Assembly (NCBI GenBank): GCA_963942565.1
Contig: OZ012685.1
Coordinates: 19,082,044 to 19,146,043 of the forward strand
Direction: 5' to 3'
DNA from: Maea johnstoni
Lineage: Eukaryota > Annelida > Polychaeta > Spionida > Magelonidae
Length of the DNA stretch: 64,000 nucleotides
Both the position numbers and the translations under genes were made by a program. The notes under the pieces are model-generated. The model made no database searches. It saw only the letters and a list, made by a program, of their open reading frames with translations, and had not been told where the DNA came from. Positions 10,450-23,700 of this stretch are shown here, in pieces; position 1 is the stretch's first letter, and the number at the start of each line of letters is the position of its first letter.

Positions 10450-12888
10450 TTATAACAGGGCTACCTCATGTAGGGCCCTGATATATGCTTCTGACTCATG
10501 TTTTTATACCCACTTTATTTGGTCACCAACCTTCAAATGAAAAAATAACAATGTGTTTTTCATTTTGTCATATTAAAGAATGGATGACAAGAACTGAACA
10601 GCTGTTTACCTGGTTGTTATTGCTGAATGTACGCCTACTTTATACTTAAATATTAATTGTAACATTGTTATTGTGTTGTTTGCTATATAGAGGTGTTATT
10701 GTAATTATATTATTGTGTTTTCGCCCTCAGGGCGAGTTGGCTGACTAGGCTTCGTGCCTTCTCCATAGCTCTTAATTCTATATCGCTCTACGTGGCTGCT
10801 TCACCTAACAACATCTCCCACGATTGCCTCCCAGTGAGTCTCCTTTCTCCGCGTTCTCTGGTCTCAATATCACTTCGCTTTATTGCCTGCCTGCAAGTTA
10901 TTATTATTATGCTGCATAATAATTCTGAATTGTCGCCCACCCGCCTATGTTGATGATGTCAGACGATGATGATGATGCTGCTCGCACACTCCATCTAGTG
11001 CCGCCGCTGATGCCGCTAGACCAGCAATGACCTTGAGGTCACATTGCATAATTGGGCTGGCTGTTAGATGTAAACAAGTTAGGTCTGATGTCCTGTATGG
11101 TGATAGAGTCGGCTCATAGCGCAGGTGCTGTGTACCATAGAGCTCTGCCGCGATCGGCTGCCTCTCCAGTTCAGCAGCAGTCATCCAGGACTGGCAGCAG
11201 CGCTAGGTGTTGGCATGAAAGCATTGTCTTATTTTGGAGTGTGAAGATAGCATCGGGATACTCACATATTGAATGTCATAGGAGATAAACTGCTGGTGGT
11301 AAGCAAAATAAGATAATTCTATTTTTCTCCTCCCATAGAAGATGGGCGGTTGATGTTGTGATGAGCATTTTTCTGGGCGATGACTCAGTCTGCATGCTGT
11401 TAGAATGTTATCTCAAAGTGCTGGCGCTGCCATTCCAATGTATTGATGCTATCCCAGAGCATCCCGACCAGGGCTTAGGAAGCAATGCCATATTCTTCAG
11501 TAATAACACTAAGCATTATTCTCATTAAAATCCATTGTTATCTGTTCAAGCCACAGGCCTACCTCTCAGTTACATGTTTTTGCTAATTATTCAGGGTTTG
11601 ACATCAACATTACCAGAAATTCCTTGCCATAGTAGATTCAGAGTTTCTATGTCTTTAATAGGTAGATAGATATGAGATATAAAGGAAGGCTTGTGTACAT
11701 TTCTTTCTGTTTTCCCTTTGTTTCACATTTTTTACATTTAGCTGTTGAATACAGTGTCAATGTTTTTTCTTGCTATTATGCGAGCATTTTCATATGTATT
11801 TTCTTGACATGTTCTATCTTCTTAGAAGATAGAGCCTGCAAGGTTTGCTGTCCTCGAAGTTGACTCCTATGTGAAATGAGCCATAGGATCAAAGTGCACC
11901 CCATCGCCCAGGTATTGATTGGTGATACGTAAACACTCAACTTTTCATTAAGGCACTTGTTCTTTAGTGTAAAACCCTGTCCGGCTCTATCATGAAATGA
12001 AAATGATAAGGTGTGTCAGTTCCAAGGTCCTAAAGGCTTACATATTGTTGGAATCTAGTGTGGCAGGTAAAAATCTCACAGGTGTCATTTCTAGTATCAG
12101 TCTTGTTGGCACCTCACAATGTCAAAGCAGTCTTGTACTGTACTTGCTTGCACTGTACTTGCTTGCTTGTAAACAATGTTCAGCATGTACCCGCATGGCC
12201 TGTGTACCAGCTCAAATCTAGTCGAGTTTGGGTCGGTGAAATTTGTGAGTGTGTGAGCTTAAAAAACTACTTTCTGTGTTGAGGGTCAATAGAAATATGG
12301 GCCCCATAGAAATATCAAAGGACCAGATTTCTTATCAGTGTTCTCAAGAAAAACATCAAAACAGCATCAAAACCCCTAGGAACATAGCGCTTCATAAATG
12401 TCAAGGCAGTGGTTGTCTTGCAGACCCCTTACCTCAAATATGAGAGGCTTAAATCTAGAAACATCCTAAAAAGTCTTAATTTCAAACTCTGTAGCTTTCA
12501 ATATAGTTCTCAAACATCATTGAAGTTGTATGGAATCTGTGTACGTAAAACAAATGAGTTGTGATTAACAAAGGACGTGTGAAGTGAATCCTGAGGGATT
12601 GGCCACCCTTCCAATTTGGGAACATACGTTGATGATAACATCTAACGATAAGGAAAAAAGTATCGGATCATTTCAAACGATATGCTTAGCGATAACCATT
12701 TAGCATAGCAGATCTACTTGTAATTGAGCTACACAAGAACAGGCGGCAAGGAGCCACTTGATTAATTACCCCCTGCAGGCTGATCCTACGACCAGCAGTC
12801 GAGATATTGTATCACCTTAAAAATACCAATAACGGATCAGATTGTTTTAAGATTAACAATCTGCATCCCTAGTGCCAACATATCATTA
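10450..12888. other. Gene-free stretch with a GC-richer patch
   Basis: Bases about 10940-11310 are richer in GC and CpG than the flanks, with GATGATG and GCAGCAG runs and a donor-like GTG then gtaagc near 11300. This is a possible site for the missing PDPK1 first exon or promoter, but no frame joins convincingly. The rest shows only AT-rich sequence. Confidence 0.35.
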
Positions 12889-13385
12889 CAGCCTCATTCC
12901 CGTGTATTTTCTATTGTTATTTTGACAAAACATATTGTAAATGCGAAAATATCACAACACTGTCATCCCCTTGTTTTTCTATTGTTATTTTCACACTACT
13001 TATATATTGTGTGATAAATAAGAAAACACCATTGCACCTTCATCCCCTTGTATTTTCTAATGATATTTTCACAGTACATAAGTTGTATCATGAGTAAACA
13101 TGTAAAAATGTCATCCCCTTGTATTTTCTAGTGTTATTTTCACAATGCATATTGTACCATGAGAAAACATCATTACACTGTCATCCCTTTGTATTTTCTA
13201 TTGTTATTTACACAATGCATATTGTACTGTGAGAAAACATCACACCACTATCATCCCTTTGCATTTTCTAGTGTTATTTTCACGGTACATATTGTGTTAT
13301 AGATAAGAACACATCAGTGCACCTTCATCTCCTTGTATTTTATATTGTTATTTTCACAGTACATAAGAAAATATCATTTCATCTA
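12889..13385. repeat. Minisatellite, about 7 copies of a ~70-bp unit
   Basis: The unit is marked by 'tcatccccttgtattttcta', 'ttgttattttcaca', 'atattgt' and 'gaaaacat', repeated about every 60-75 bases with many substitutions and small indels. Non-coding. Confidence 0.85.
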
Positions 13386-13629
13386 TTGTTCTTTGGCCCC
13401 TGCTGTACTGTCTGGCTTCCCTGACTGGGTGGCCTAGGGGATGAAGCGAGGAGAAGACCCTGGCTGCTGTATGCGTAGGGCAGGCCTAGGCTGCTGCTGC
13501 TGCTGCTGTTGCCAGGGGATCAATGGCTAAGTAGTAAACACATTAATCATGGCCTAGTCATGCAGGGATATTGTCCTCTAACTGTTGAGGCTGAATGCAG
13601 GCAGGCTCAAGCAATAACAAGATTAGGAA

Positions 13630-13775
13630 TTTTGATTATCATCACTTTTTCTGTCAGATTTAGGCTACTTTGTGACTGGCCAGAGCTCTGTAAGTGGTGG
13701 AGGAATCTAGAGCAGCTGTAAGTGGTGGAGGAATCTAGAGTACCTGGTGAAAACCACCACCTAACCACAAGTAAA
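13630..13775 (-). repeat. Dispersed repeat D, copy 1
   Basis: Reverse-strand copy of a repeat also at 18001-18440, 51420-51535 and 62335-62475, recognised by 'actggccagtca', 'ggtggaggaatctagag' and a CCAC-rich stretch. It includes a local 31-bp direct duplication around 13690-13742. Class unknown. Confidence 0.55.
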
Positions 13776-13785
13776 CAACTATTAT

Positions 13786-15334
13786 ACTGGCATGTACTTG
13801 ATTAATATGTTTACTGGTGGAAAAAAATATTTAAAAAAAAGTTGTAGATATTTATATGGGTACTGTATATTTGTATCCACATTCATAGTGTTGACTACTC
13901 CAGGGGGATTGAAATCCTAGTTGTTTCTACAATTTTTTTTACTGTTAACCAAACATTCAGCCAAAAGGTTTTACCAATCTTTATGATAAGATAGCCCAAT
14001 TCCAACAGAAAAGTAATCAAAGCTTAAGTAACATCCTTTCCTGATAGACTGCCAGGGGCTTTTCATTTCACCAGTAAACCATCAGCAGATTGTAACAGTT
14101 GTGGAGCTAAAACGACATTCTGTACTCACGTATTCACCAGGTCAGTTGACTAGTGGAAAACCAGCACAAATTATTGTGTTAGAAATCTATAGAGAGCAAT
14201 TGTAGTTGAGCTCAGCCTCTTTCCCTGAATTCAATCAAGGCTGAGACAGAATATATGTGTATGCATGTTTATTCTATCACAAATCTAGTTGAAAAAGGGA
14301 AGAGAGTGTCAGCCTTCCTAGCCATAATGAAGTGTTCATCTGTATCTGAAAATGCAAGTGAATCATCTTACCGAATTATTTGGTCATTATTACCAAAAGA
14401 ATCCTGAGAGAAGTGATTAAAGGGGTTGTCTGGTGGTTTTAAGGCCTCTGTTGCATGTGAATGCAACAGTTGGACACCTCTGGTAGTAGTGGTATTTCTT
14501 GTCTCTGCAGGGGTGTCCAAATATTTTAGTAGCACAATTTTTGGAACCATGGTTCGATAATAGCTAGATGCATATTGTCACCTGGTGGCCTTATTGCAAT
14601 AGTTAAGACAAAGACCAATCGATAGGCAGTATTACTAAATGGGGTTCACTGGTTTTTAAATACAATTTGTATTGAAAATAATTCAAGTGAAATATCTGAT
14701 AGGCTCAAGTAATTGGTTATATTTTTCCAAAAACTTTCCAGTTAAACAGTGCTTTAAGTTTTTGGTATGTTGCACGTTTTGACGCCCCTGTCATGTTGGT
14801 GTGCACAACAATGTAACAGTTGGACACCCCTGCGAGTCTGAATGAAGGTGTTTACACGAGCCGCACATGAAAGACTAGTTTGTGGAAGCCAGTTTGACAT
14901 GTGTACTGGTTGACCTTGAGCGTGATGGACTAGTCTGGCTGACTGGCTCATGGCTGGTCAGGCTGTCTGGGAAAATCCCTGTGGTAAGTAGAAGTGGTGG
15001 CTGATGAGGTTGTTGTTGTTCTAGCAGGGGCTGGATAGCACACCCATCAGAGGCAGGCAAATTAATCTCCATCTAGCGCTGGCTCACTGCTGCATGCTAG
15101 CCCTGCTCCTGGGCTCTTGGCAATGAGAGCTATTGCGCCAGTGGCCTGCTAGCCTTGCTATGAGGCAGGCAGTGTTAACTGCAGGGTGTGACACTTAGTG
15201 GTCAAAAACAGGATTTCTGGTCATTATAGATACTATTATGGTCCCCTAGTCTGAAAAATCTAGGGGCCCACAGCAAAATCTGGGGGCATATGCCCCTGGG
15301 CCCCTGGGGAAATCAAACCCTGAACTGCCTCTTT
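13786..15334. other. Gene-free stretch
   Basis: No exon seen. CAGGGGTGTCCAA-like words at about 14507 (plus) and, inverted, near 14465 and 14815 resemble ends of hAT-Charlie elements but no complete copy can be drawn. Confidence 0.4.
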
Positions 15335-15760
15335 TCCTTAGTCTCACTGATCTACCATGAACTTCAGTCCAGGTTTAGTTCTGTATTAATCCTCAAGGGG
15401 GACCCACTTGAGCTGTGTAGACTTGCCGCAAGTCTGTGTTAACTGACTATTTCCTTAGTCTCACTATGATCTACCCTGAGTTGATTTCAGTCCAGGTTTA
15501 GTTCTGTATTAATCCTCAAGGGGACCCACTAAAGCTGTGTAGACTTGCTCCAAGTCTGTGTTAACTGGCTCTCTCCTTAGTCTCAATGATCTACCCTGAG
15601 TTGATTTCAGTCCAGGTTTAGTTCTGTATTAATCCTCAAGGGGACCCACTAAAGCTGTGTAGACTTGCTCCAAGTCTGTGTAAACTGGCTCTCTCCTTAG
15701 TCTCAATGATCTACCCTGAGTTGATGATTCCAGGTATTAATCCTCAAGGGGGACCCACTT
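15335..15760. repeat. Tandem repeat, ~118-bp unit, about 3.5 copies
   Basis: Units begin at about 15335, 15452, 15572 and 15692 with 'ccttagtctcac/aatgatctacc', followed by 'gtccaggtttagttctgta' and 'tgtagacttgc'. Copies two and three are nearly identical, so that duplication is recent. A single diverged relative is at about 53125-53225. Confidence 0.88.
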
Positions 15761-15869
15761 TAACTGGGTTTGAGTTTCAAACTGCATTCCCTGAAAACTA
15801 TAATGCCATCTATAGGTTAGAAAGACTTCAAACCTACTTTAAATGTGCATTACTATATATGTATGCTAC

Positions 15870-16015
15870 TCTAAATTCGCACATTCAAGCACTCAAACTA
15901 TTTATTTATTACTACATAAATATTTATTTGAAGGATGTTATTTTGGCGCTATCATGGGGAGTTCGAAAATAGCAAAAATTAAATACCTGTAAAAATGCCT
16001 GTTATACAGTATATA
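15870..16015. repeat. Dispersed ~140-bp repeat, copy 1
   Basis: It shares with 23380-23522 the words 'cattcaagcactcaaacta', 'aaggatgttattttggcg' and 'aaaattaaat..cctgtaaa'. Class unknown. Confidence 0.6.
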
Positions 16016-16384
16016 TAGCACTTGGTGGTGGCATTATACCTAGCCCAGCCTGAATGCGCTGCCACCAAGGCAATCTTATTGCAGTAATAACATGGTCTTC
16101 AGCAGTAAGTCACAGGCTGGCGCAGAGCTGAATGTGATTTATGGGTGTTCTGAGAGGAATAGCTGCACTGCAGCAGGGTGTCAATAACATACAGATATTG
16201 ATTGGTGTGGCACTCTGTTCAGATGCGATCCAACATGCCAAGGAAAGACCTTCCCTGATAAAGTGAAGAAGACTACCGCTCTTACCAGTGTATTCAAAAG
16301 AGGCTCACCTACTCGCCTGGGCACTCAAATATTTTGACCATGTTTAGCCAAAATTAAAATGTCCAATTCATATCTGTACTTATG

Positions 16385-16893
16385 CTACTGGTGGCTAATT
16401 TTCCTGATACAAAATAACGCAAAGAACTTGAAAAATGACTGAAACCCTGGTACATAGGAACAGGGTCTTAGCCAGGATTTAGAAACTGGGTGCCTAAAAT
16501 TAGCCATTGTAAAAATTTTGGGCGTCCAAATTCTTAAGGGGGACCACAATATACTCAGATTTCATCCATAAACATGTATAAATGCATGAAAATACGGCAT
16601 GATATCCTTAAACAATGTCGTGGGTATTGTATGGAGATGAAAAAACTCAATTATATGCTTAAGATTGATATTTTAAGAAATTCCTCTCCAAAAAAAATGG
16701 GTGTCTTTAGGGATGCTTTTTAGGGGTTTGGGTGTCCAAAAAGACGCCCTGCTGGCTAAGACCATGCATGGGAACTCATCTGAGAGTACTCTATCCAATG
16801 AATACCAACATGACAGTGTTCAGATGGTTTTTTAAAATCTTTGCATCCTTGCGTTTGGACAAACATAACCTCAGCATTAGAAGAGTTTAAAGC
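16385..16893 (+). mobile_element. TTAA-type MITE, CCCTT family, interrupted
   Basis: Copy with 'gctactggtggctaatttt', 'gaaaaatgactgaaaccctgg', 'ctatccaatgaataccaac' and 'cctcagcattagaa'. It is split by the CAGGG-family MITE at 16461-16766. Confidence 0.75.
16461..16766. mobile_element. hAT-like MITE, CAGGG family (306 bp), nested
   Basis: Ends CAGGGTCTTAGCCAGG and CTGCTGGCTAAGACCATG. The 8-bp flanks cataggaa (16453-16460) and catgggaa (16767-16774) differ at one base and fit the uninterrupted sequence of other host-repeat copies (for example near 27555). Confidence 0.88.
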
Positions 16894-16899
16894 AAAAAA

Positions 16900-17574
16900 A
16901 TGCTTTTGTCAAAGCAGAATAGTGTCAGGTAGTGTCAATATCTCTAAACACATAAAATATGCAAAGATAGGAGCCGATGATTATGATTTACATGTTACGA
17001 TCCCTTGAATAAAAGTTGTTTCTTAGATATCGATGCTTTGCACTTATCGATTTAAATATATGATGGTATATTTCAGGGAAATCAAAAAAGTGTCATATGA
17101 GAAACATCTTGTTATCTTTTTGGCTTTTTTTTCCTGATTTCCTGTTTTGTCTGAGGCTAGCCTCTCTACAAGCAGATATCATTATTTACTTCAGGGGAGG
17201 CATTTTGTTATGACTGGCGGAAAATGTCATCTATTTCGCTATCCCCTGTAGATGGCATTCTTGCCTCCTCAGCATGCTTTCAGTTTCTCTCTAGAACTTT
17301 TCATCACTTTTTACTTCTTGATCATGAATAAGAGCTACCTTGAGAAATATCATCCGCTTACTATCTAGACTTTTGATGACATTTTGAAAAAAATGTGATA
17401 AAACAGAATAAAAAATAGTTGAAAGATGAGAAAGGTCTCCATGTAATATTGAAACGAATACTTCTTAGTTAACTCATTCATGCTCATAGTGCTATGCCAA
17501 AAATCGCCTGCCTATTTTTGGTGATATCTCTCTATATAGATAACAAATTGGGAACTGCCTCTGCAAACCTTTAT
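16900..17574. other. Sequence before PDPK1
   Basis: No exon recognised. A truncated copy of the TTAACCCATTCATG MITE family starts at about 17469 and ends in the poly-C run. Confidence 0.4.
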
Positions 17575-17598
17575 CCCCCCCCCCCCCCCCCCCCCCCC
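17575..17598 (+). repeat. 24-base poly-C run
   Basis: Uninterrupted C24 (G24 on the other strand), 190 bases before the first recognised PDPK1 exon. It can in principle form i-motif/G-quadruplex structures and is likely length-polymorphic. Confidence 0.95.
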
Positions 17599-17788
17599 TT
17601 AAATATTAGATAGTCAAGTCGGCCAAGTTGAGGACTTGTTCAGCTTGCCCGACATGCTGTTTTTCCATGATCGGATAGTCATGACTATGGGCCGATCTGT
17701 TATGTGGAGCCCTGCCAACCCTGATTTTTTGAAATCAACTATTAGGAATATTTTGATAGATTTCTCATACTTGTATATTTCATTTCAG

Positions 17789-20700
17789 TCTGTTGCGAAT
17801 ATCATCAACAAGTCTGCGACGTCGTCCTCTTCCTCGTCCTCCTCCCCTCCGCCGAGCCCGAGCAGGAAGACACGGCCCGGCAGCGAGAGTGATGATTCCG
17901 GGCGACCCGGCAGCGGCACAATGGTCAAGAAAACACCCCAAGACTTCATATTCGGCAAAGTCATAGGAGAGGGCTCCTACTCTACAGTAAGTTAGGCAAT
18001 GTTTTTTGCCGGTTACTCAGATTTCCTCTACCACATACAACTGAGCTGCAATATGGCTGAGAAAGTGACAAAAATTAAGATTCCATAATCCAAATTTAGA
18101 CATTTATTAAAAAATCATATTCGGCAAATAAGTGGTAAAAATGTGCACAAATTTAAGTCACTAGTTGTAAAGTATTTCTATGTGGTGGAGCTCCCATATA
18201 TGGAATTTTTGTGAGAAAGTTGCCAGTGACTTAGGGATTATGCAGTGGTTTTTGCCAGGTACTCAAATTTCCTCTAGATACCACTTACAACTGGCCAGTC
18301 ACAACTGAACCACAATATGGCAGAGAGAGTGACGAAAATCGAAATTCCAAAATCCCAATTTAGACATTCAATAAGAAAGTTAGAATTAAAGTAAAAATGT
18401 GCATCAATTACTGTCAATAGTTATACAATATTTTTATAGTAATTATAGGTATAATAGTCGCTGCCCCTGCTGGTAGAATAGTGTCAAGTATGAGGTTAAT
18501 TTTCCCATGCGATATAGGCTGGAGGATCCAGTAGGCTGTGCTGGACATATTTTTATTTTCAACATCCATATGCCAGTGTAGATATAAATCAATATCATTC
18601 ATGCATTTCATACATTTTACCATCCAATCATATAAAAAGGTTATGGAATTTTCTTGCCGTGTCAAGAAAGTGAGTTATGATTTCTTCTTGCCCTGCAGCA
18701 ATTTTTACTTGCCATGGCAAGTCAGTGCCTATAATGTATGAGATGCATTACATTCATTGAATTACAAAAGTACTAATCACCTACTCTTTTCTTCAGGTAA
18801 TTCTTGCTAAAGAGATCAATACAGGCAGAGAATTTGCAAGTAAGTAATCCCTATTAGGGTTCAACAAGGACTTAAAACCAGGCACTTGTTTTGGTACTTT
18901 CAAGTTTAGAACAAGTCAACGAGATTAGATAAATAATTCCTAAATCCTTACACTTGATTCAGGGCACAGTACCATTTTGCTAGGGATGGATACCTTCAAG
19001 AACGAAATGGTACCGTACATTATCAATACCAATGAAATGGGATGTATTTTAACCATACTGCTAACGGTACTTAATTGCATTATTACCTCACAAATTTTGT
19101 TATGAATAGTCATGTTTAGGATCCTGGACAATCCCTGATAAATGATAACTTCACAGTGGTTAGTATCTTTAAGAGTACTTCTAGGAATGAAGCGGTATGA
19201 TACAGTACTTTAAAATGATGCCTGTACCAGTACCGGTACCTCTTACCGGTATTCAACTTTATACATTGCCATGTTGCTTTATTTTTCAGTCAAGGTTTTG
19301 GAGAAGAGGCATATCATCAGGGAGAAGAAGACACAGTATGTGATGAGGGAGAAGGAGGTTTTCTCCAAACTCAATCACCCCTTCTTCGTCAAACTCTACT
19401 TCACATTTCAGGACACAGATAGATTATGTATCCTTTCAGTACATCCAAACAGATTCTCGTGATCATTTTACAGAGAAAAAGATCATTTTGTTGTTGAGGA
19501 TGTAATTTGTTTTAAAAATTTATTGATAACATTTTATCTAAAGAATATAATATTACATTAGTTGATTGGTTTTAGGAGTGGAACATAGGTATAGAAGTTT
19601 AAAGGTGGAATAGAACACTTGCTATTGGTGTAAAATATCCTCATAAAATATTATGAAATTATAAGATTAAATTGAAATATGAAATTAAAATGGAAGCTAA
19701 AATATTTACAAATACCCAAAAGCTATTTGTTGCGGCAATATGTTTGAATTTATTTATTTTTTTACTCCTCACCACAATTATTTAATTTTGTAATGTTAAC
19801 TTTTGCAAGGAATTTAGTGTTAAACAATGTCACCCTATTTTATTATTTAAGACAATAAAGTGGTGGTTTTATGGTAAGTTGACAAGCGTTTTAGTGATAA
19901 AAGATACTAATCTATGTATTTACTTGATAAATATCCTCAACATCACTGCCAAAAGTTTTAGTCATAAAAGATACTAATCCATTTATGTACTCGTTAAATT
20001 TCCTTAACGTCACTGCTCAGATTTTGGCTTAAGTTATGCACGGCGCGGAGAGCTCTTAGACTACATACATAAACTTAGTTCCTTCGATGAAAAATGTACA
20101 CGGTTTTATGCGGCAGAGTTAGTCCTGGCACTAGAACATTTACATAGCTTAGGAATCATACACAGGTAAGTACAGCAACTCAGAATTGTAGTAATGTATA
20201 TTTATTGACCAGGTTATCAAACTTGAAAATACATTTTACAAAGTATATTTTATTACGGTGTATAAACACAATAAAAAGTACAATAAACCTTTATATCAAT
20301 ATTTTATGAATGCTTATCAAAGATCAAAAGTAATAGGAAATGAATTCAGAATAGGAAATCTGAAAAAAAAAGATTGCACATACACTTCTTGTGCATATAT
20401 TCTTTTCATATACCTCATTTAAATAAAATTTTCATCATTTATGAAATATTATTTGACAGGAATAATAAGGAACATAGTACTAGTACATAATCTAATGTTA
20501 GATTTTAAAAAAATGCAGCATGTTTTATCTACAGACCTTTGAGTGCAAATGATTTTGATTTTTCAGGGACCTGAAGCCGGAAAATATTCTTTTGAATGAA
20601 CAGATGCACATTCAAATCACAGACTTTGGGTCAGCCAAAATCATGAAGCCAGAAGATGAGGTGCCAAACCAGAAAGGTAAAATACACACAAATGGTTTCA

Positions 20701-23700
20701 GAGCATTATAGTACAGGCAACTCGGCTTAATCCGGACTGATGTGGACCCAAAATTTCTGTCCAGATTATGCGTATAGGAATTATATGTATAGGAAGGGAC
20801 TGGGACCTTCCAATCTGTCCGGTTTAGACGAAAATCCGGATTACACATGTCCGGATTAAGCAGAGTTGCCTATACTTACCTTACAACAGTAGTGCACAAT
20901 TATACTAAAGAAGTAGGTTAGGTTCAAGGTGGATTTGTTGTCACGTGTACTATATCACTTGTATATTGCTATTTTGAGAACGCTTTCATCAGAATATGTT
21001 TTCTAGTTAATAAAAGTTATAAGGAGAATTTCCTTAATTTAGATACCCATGCCTTAAAACTGAAAGTACAATGGTGCAGGAAACTTCTTTTGTGGTATCT
21101 TCTTCATTAAGGCATAGTTTGGAAGCATTGTTGGAAAATATCTGAAAGAGAATTGCCAGCCATAACCTAAACAACAACTCCAATTCTCCTTATTCTATGT
21201 GTTAATGCATTATTCCTAAGATATTTGGAATAGTATCATAGATCCAGAAAATATTTCTGAGGGGGAATCAACATATTTAAGAGGCTAACACACATTTTAT
21301 TTCATCTTGTAGATGCATCAGGTTCAAGTAGTCAGCGTAGGAATTCTTTTGTGGGAACAGCACAGTATGTATCTCCTGAGATACTCACCAGTAGGAGTGC
21401 TCATTATAGGTAAGTGGAATACATCATTTTACAAAGTCTATACTTTCAACCTTTATCAGCCTATTTGGTATGGTTAAGTACCGGTACTCGATACAACACC
21501 AAAAAACGTTATCAAATGGAAGAAGTATTCTATAGTACCATATCTTTAAGGTTTCAGAACAGTCAAACCTGTATCAAGAGACCACCCAAGGGAAGACCAA
21601 AATATGGCCTATTAAGCCAAGTGGTTTCATAATAGAGGGCCATTTAAACTATTATGTTAGACCAGGGATAATGAAAATGGCATCTCTTAATAGAGGTGGT
21701 TGCTTGGGCAGGTTTAACTATACATGAAATTGATTTAATTGCTACCTGGAACCTGGACCATCTATTTATTTATAGTGAAGTTCTTGAAGCTAACCTTACT
21801 AAATAAACAAAAATTAGGTCCCTTAAAGTCATGCAGTGTCGTTTAGTAGAAGAAGAATAGTAGAAGCAGAAGTTTGGACGATAGTAGAAAGTATTAACAG
21901 TAGTAGAAAAAGATGTAGTTGTAAAAGTAGTAATAGGTAAATTGGTTGTAATAGTAACAGTATTTGTAGTAGTAGGGACCGTAGTAAAAAGTAGTAGAAA
22001 TAGTATTAGGAAAAATGATAGTTTGGGTGCTAGGTTGGTTTAGCCAATTTCTTAATTTAATTGATTGATAGACTTTTCCCACTCATTGTGTAATTTTCTG
22101 TACTTTTTTCTTATTTTCCAGCTCTGATTTCTGGGCATTAGGTTGTATTATATACCAGCTACTATCAGGTTTACCGCCATTTAGAGGAGGGTAAGTATAT
22201 AAGCAATTCAGGAGCTAACAAAAGGGATATTTATTTGACCACATATCTCCATAATCAGAGTAGGATATTCTTACTTATAAGGATTAAATAGTAATTGAGT
22301 TGTATTTCAGAATTCTGCTTTTCACTTGGAATTTAAATATATGTGATTTTGTCTAAATTATTATCAGTAATGTAACTCAATATTGTAGTAGTAAATGTAT
22401 GCTTACATGATGTTTAGCATCCTTGCATGATGTTAACTGTCTGCAGGAGAAATTTCGTTTTTAGGTTGTTTGGTGTTTATCACTTTTAGAGCCATGCAAA
22501 AGTCATGCAATCTGCAGAACCGATTATGATCGATAATCAATCGGTTGGCTGTAACTGATTATGGATCTGAAAATGCAACCAATTCCCAACCCTAGCACTA
22601 GTATATTTTCAGACAAATTGTAACCATGCCTTTCATACTCTTTTCCAGCCATGAGTACCAAATCTTCCAGAAAATCACAAAATTAGAGTATGAATTCCCT
22701 GAAGGGTTTAGTTCTACAGCCAAAGACTTGGTAGAAAAACTACTGGTGAGTATGAGTTCCTTTACTACATGTAAGCTTCAGAAAGGCTTTTAAAAAGAGG
22801 CTTTGTTCCAAAAACTATACTTTTGAACTTTATTAGTCTGCCTTGAAACATCATATTTGAGTTATCTTGATTGATGGTTTTATTGGTCATTTTCAAACCA
22901 ATCTTGTTTGACACCACTTTCCCAGTTGAATTTCTTTTTCAACACATAATTCTGATGAACCCAACTGAATGTGATAATTGTAGTCTAATATTTTGGCGAA
23001 TAAGGATCATTTGAAATATTTTACCTATATATTTGTGTATATTTGCATGCATTTTTGCTTGGTTTATATCTTACTAATATAGTCGTTCTGTTACTTTTTA
23101 CTTTTACCTGTAGGTGTTAGAACCAAGTGAGCGGTTAGGATCAAAAGAGCAAGGTGGCTTTGCTCCTCTTAAAGATCATGCTTTCTTCAACGGAATAGAC
23201 TGGGAAGATATTTCTAAAAAGGACCCGCCTCACCTGGGCCCCTACCTACCTGCCTCTAAAAAAGAAGATGAAAATCTTTGGAGTCAGTATGAGGTAAGAA
23301 ATGTTTACTGTATACAGCTTTAATTTTGAGTGCTAAAAAGAAATTCGCTTTACAGCCCTGCTGTATTTGTGCCACTTGGAAAAAGCGCATTCAAGCACTC
23401 AAACTATATATTTATTACTCCATAGACATTGATTTCAAGGATGTTATTTTGGCGTTTTCATAGGGAGCACAAAAATAGTCAAAATTAAATGCCTGTAAAT
23501 ATACCAGTTATATACAGTATTCTTTGAATTTATATTTTATGTTTGCCACATCTGTCTGTTTTTGAGGGATAACAGTGATCACAACGATTTATTCTAGTGG
23601 TTCCAAATATTCACTGATGCCCCCTCTTCTGTCAATTAAGTAAGAAAATTGCCCAAAATCCACATTTAAACCCAATGCAGAGTAAAATTTGTTAAAAAAG

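Noticed and set aside
12889-13385. CRISPR-like spacing of repeats
   Set aside because: Repeat units are diverged and abut without unique spacers, and the DNA is animal.
17636-17788. In-frame upstream extension of the first PDPK1 exon, starting at the ATG at 17636
   Set aside because: The added sequence has no likeness to PDPK1, and a strong pyrimidine tract plus CAG ends at 17788, so it is most likely intron.
18985-19260. Possible hAT element with TAGGGATGGATACC and TACCGGTA words in a PDPK1 intron
   Set aside because: It resembles the subterminal parts of 5648-7135, but no paired ends or target duplication could be drawn.
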